DNA of 64,000 nucleotides, from positions 186,001-250,000 of the forward strand of contig CAVOOW010000005.1 in assembly GCA_963697675.1 (NCBI GenBank), written 5' to 3'. Of the stretch, positions 62,700 through 64,000 are shown one piece after another (positions within the stretch are counted from its first letter, which is position 1; every line of letters starts with the position of its first letter). This stretch comes from CAVOOW01 sp963697675 (GTDB taxonomy: Bacteria > Actinomycetota > Actinomycetes > JACCUZ01). The position numbers and the translations under genes are program-made. The notes beneath the pieces are model-generated. The model had not been told where the DNA came from. It made no database searches and saw only the letters and a program-made list of their open reading frames with translations.

Positions 62700-62733
62700 C
62701 TGGCCGACGCTCGCATAGACTGAACAGTCAGTC
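62694..62733 (+). promoter_or_regulatory. promoter with TetR operator (site C)
   Basis: GACTGA-ACAG-TCAGTC at 62718-62733, identical to site B, with TAGACT (62716-62721) as -10 and TTCACC (62694) as -35, 16 bases away. It lies between the FAD oxidoreductase (minus) and the acyl-CoA dehydrogenase (plus), 24 bases before the latter's ATG. Confidence 0.8.
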
Positions 62734-62757
62734 AATACCCCTCCACCGGGAGTTCCG

Positions 62758-63930
62758 ATGCACCGACTGGCCGAGGACGACCTCGCGATCCAGGCGACCG
62801 CCAGGTCCTTTGCCGACGAGCTGATCCCGCTGGAGGTCGAGGTCGAGCTTGCCGACGGGGAGGTGCCGCCCGAGCTGCTGCGCAAGCATCATGACCGGGC
62901 GATCGAGCTGGGACTGTTCGCCACGAACATCCCGACCGAGTTCGGCGGGCGCGGCTGCACGACGCTGCAGCAGGTGCTCGTCCAGGAGCAGGGCGGTCGG
63001 GTGAGCAACGCGCTGGCCTGGGTGCTCGGCACTCCCCCGTCCTGGCTGCCGGCGGTGGCCACGCCCTACCAGCGGTCGCGATGGGTCGACCCAGCGGTGC
63101 GCGGCGAGGCCGTGGAGTGCTACGCCATCACCGAGGAGCTGGCCGGGTCCGATGTGGCCGACCTGGCGGCGACAGCCCGCCGGGACGGGGACGACTACGT
63201 GCTCAACGGCGAGAAGTGGCACGTGACGTCGTACAACGAAGCGACGTACGCCTTCTTCCAGGCCCGCCTCGTGGGCGGCGACCACGCCGGCGAGCACGTG
63301 ATGTTCTTCGTCGACCTGCCGTCGCCCGGCGTCCGGGTGGTGCGCACACCCGCCTACAGCCACACCGTCGGCCATCACCACCACCACCCGATCGTCGCGT
63401 TCGACGACGTACGGGTCCCGGCTTCCCACCTGATCGGCGCCGAGGGCGACGGCATGCTGTTCGCCCACGAGTGGTTCCGGTTCGAGCGCCTGATGGTCGC
63501 CGCGCGATGTCTGGGGGCGGCCGACCGGCTCGTCGAGGAGGCGACGGCGTTCGCGCAGTCACGCGTCGTCGGTGGCCAGCCGCTCATCGACTACCAGCTG
63601 GTTGCGGCGATGCTCGCGGACAGCGTCACCGAGCTGGTCGCGGCGCGGGCGCTGGTCTACGACGTGGCCCGGGCCATCGACGACGGCGTCGACCGCAAGA
63701 TCTCTCACGCGCAGTGCTCGATGGCGAAGCTCTATGCGTCGGAGATGGCCGGCCGGGTCGCCGACCGTGCCGTGCAGATCTTCGGCGGGCGCGGATACAT
63801 GCGGGAGAACATCGCGGAGCGCTTCTTCCGCGAGCTGCGCGTCGAACGCATCTGGGAGGGTGCCAGCGAGCTGCAACGGCTCATCATCGCGGGACAGCTC
63901 GCCAAGCGAGGGCTGCGCGCGCTGACATGA
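62758..63930 (+). CDS. acyl-CoA dehydrogenase
   Basis: Flavoprotein of 390 residues: CYAITEELAGSDVADL and LNGEKWHVTSYN in the middle domain, and IFGGRGYMRENIAERFFRELRVERIWEGASELQRLII at the end (read in blocks), where the glutamate of IWEGAS is the usual catalytic base. It introduces a double bond next to the CoA thioester. A run of histidines (GHHHHHP) is unusual. ATG at 62758 follows GGGAG. Controlled by site C. It should act on the CoA ester made by the synthetase in the island. Confidence 0.9.
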   Translation: MHRLAEDDLAIQATARSFADELIPLEVEVELADGEVPPELLRKHHDRAIELGLFATNIPTEFGGRGCTTLQQVLVQEQGGRVSNALAWVLGTPPSWLPAVATPYQRSRWVDPAVRGEAVECYAITEELAGSDVADLAATARRDGDDYVLNGEKWHVTSYNEATYAFFQARLVGGDHAGEHVMFFVDLPSPGVRVVRTPAYSHTVGHHHHHPIVAFDDVRVPASHLIGAEGDGMLFAHEWFRFERLMVAARCLGAADRLVEEATAFAQSRVVGGQPLIDYQLVAAMLADSVTELVAARALVYDVARAIDDGVDRKISHAQCSMAKLYASEMAGRVADRAVQIFGGRGYMRENIAERFFRELRVERIWEGASELQRLIIAGQLAKRGLRALT

Positions 63931-63943
63931 GAGCCTGGGCGGC

Positions 63944-64000
63944 GTGATCATCCGCGACGCGACACCCGACGACTGGCCCGCGATCTGGCCGTTCCTGCAC
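63944..64000 (+). CDS. GNAT family N-acetyltransferase, cut by the window end
   Basis: Only 19 codons are present, from GTG at 63944: VIIRDATPDDWPAIWPFLH. This is the standard opening of GNAT acetyltransferases. It starts 13 bases after the acyl-CoA dehydrogenase stop, so it may belong to that operon. Confidence 0.6.
   Translation, partial: MIIRDATPDDWPAIWPFLH

Overview
The window is high-GC DNA, densely packed, with many GTG and TTG starts and 4-base ATGA/GTGA overlaps. It carries actinobacterial markers: a mycothiol-dependent isomerase-fold protein, an F420/PPOX-type flavoprotein, Tat lipoproteins, a DUF4439 protein, a DUF4081-GNAT protein, and the order rimP-nusA-ylxR-infB-DUF503-rbfA-truB plus ribF-rpsO-pnp-M16-dapB. 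This points to an actinomycete, most likely a relative of Nocardioides (Nocardioidaceae). The genus is an inference from gene order and style. No rRNA, tRNA, CRISPR array or transposase was seen.

Layout. 1-4.4 kb: hydrolase, acetyltransferase, AzlCD-type amino-acid exporter, a 33-residue membrane peptide, PPOX flavoprotein, calcineurin-like phosphoesterase. 4.4-20 kb (minus strand): a translation and RNA housekeeping block running rimP to dapB, with kynU and an acetyltransferase inserted between ribF and truB. 20-24 kb: Tat lipoprotein and DUF4439 pair, APH-like kinase, mycothiol-type enzyme, acetyltransferase, TauE-like permease. 24-39 kb (minus strand): nuclease, HAD phosphatase, proS, MFS pump, a heterodimeric ABC exporter, DUF4081-GNAT, the MEP-pathway genes ispG and dxr flanking a site-2 protease, and an MMPL transporter divergent from its TetR regulator. 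39.9-43.6 kb: a looser stretch with a truncated serine protease, a metallo-hydrolase, about 0.7 kb without a convincing gene, and a cytochrome P450.

44-64 kb is a catabolic island: aldehyde dehydrogenase, GABA-type aminotransferase, amidohydrolase, Rieske oxygenase of the choline/carnitine monooxygenase type, a complete polyamine-type ABC importer (two permeases, binding protein, ATPase), a second class-III aminotransferase, two FAD oxidoreductases, an ADP-forming acyl-CoA synthetase, a cupin and an acyl-CoA dehydrogenase. A TetR repressor lies inside it. I found the same 16-bp inverted repeat (GACTGA-N4-TCAGTC) at three divergent promoters, each time overlapping the -10 box in the same register, and a variant over the Rieske start codon. 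I infer one regulon that imports and degrades a small amine or N-methylated (betaine-like) compound by demethylation/oxidation, transamination, aldehyde oxidation and CoA-dependent steps. The substrate is not determined by the sequence.

Two further themes. First, several palindromic elements sit in intercistronic gaps; two 92-bp copies of one family lie 29 kb apart in opposite orientation. Second, five genes (proS, the MFS pump, the amidohydrolase, the ABC binding protein and one FAD oxidoreductase) carry 13 single-base frameshifts, mostly +1. Because proS should be essential and its parts join into a normal full-length enzyme, consensus error is the likeliest cause.
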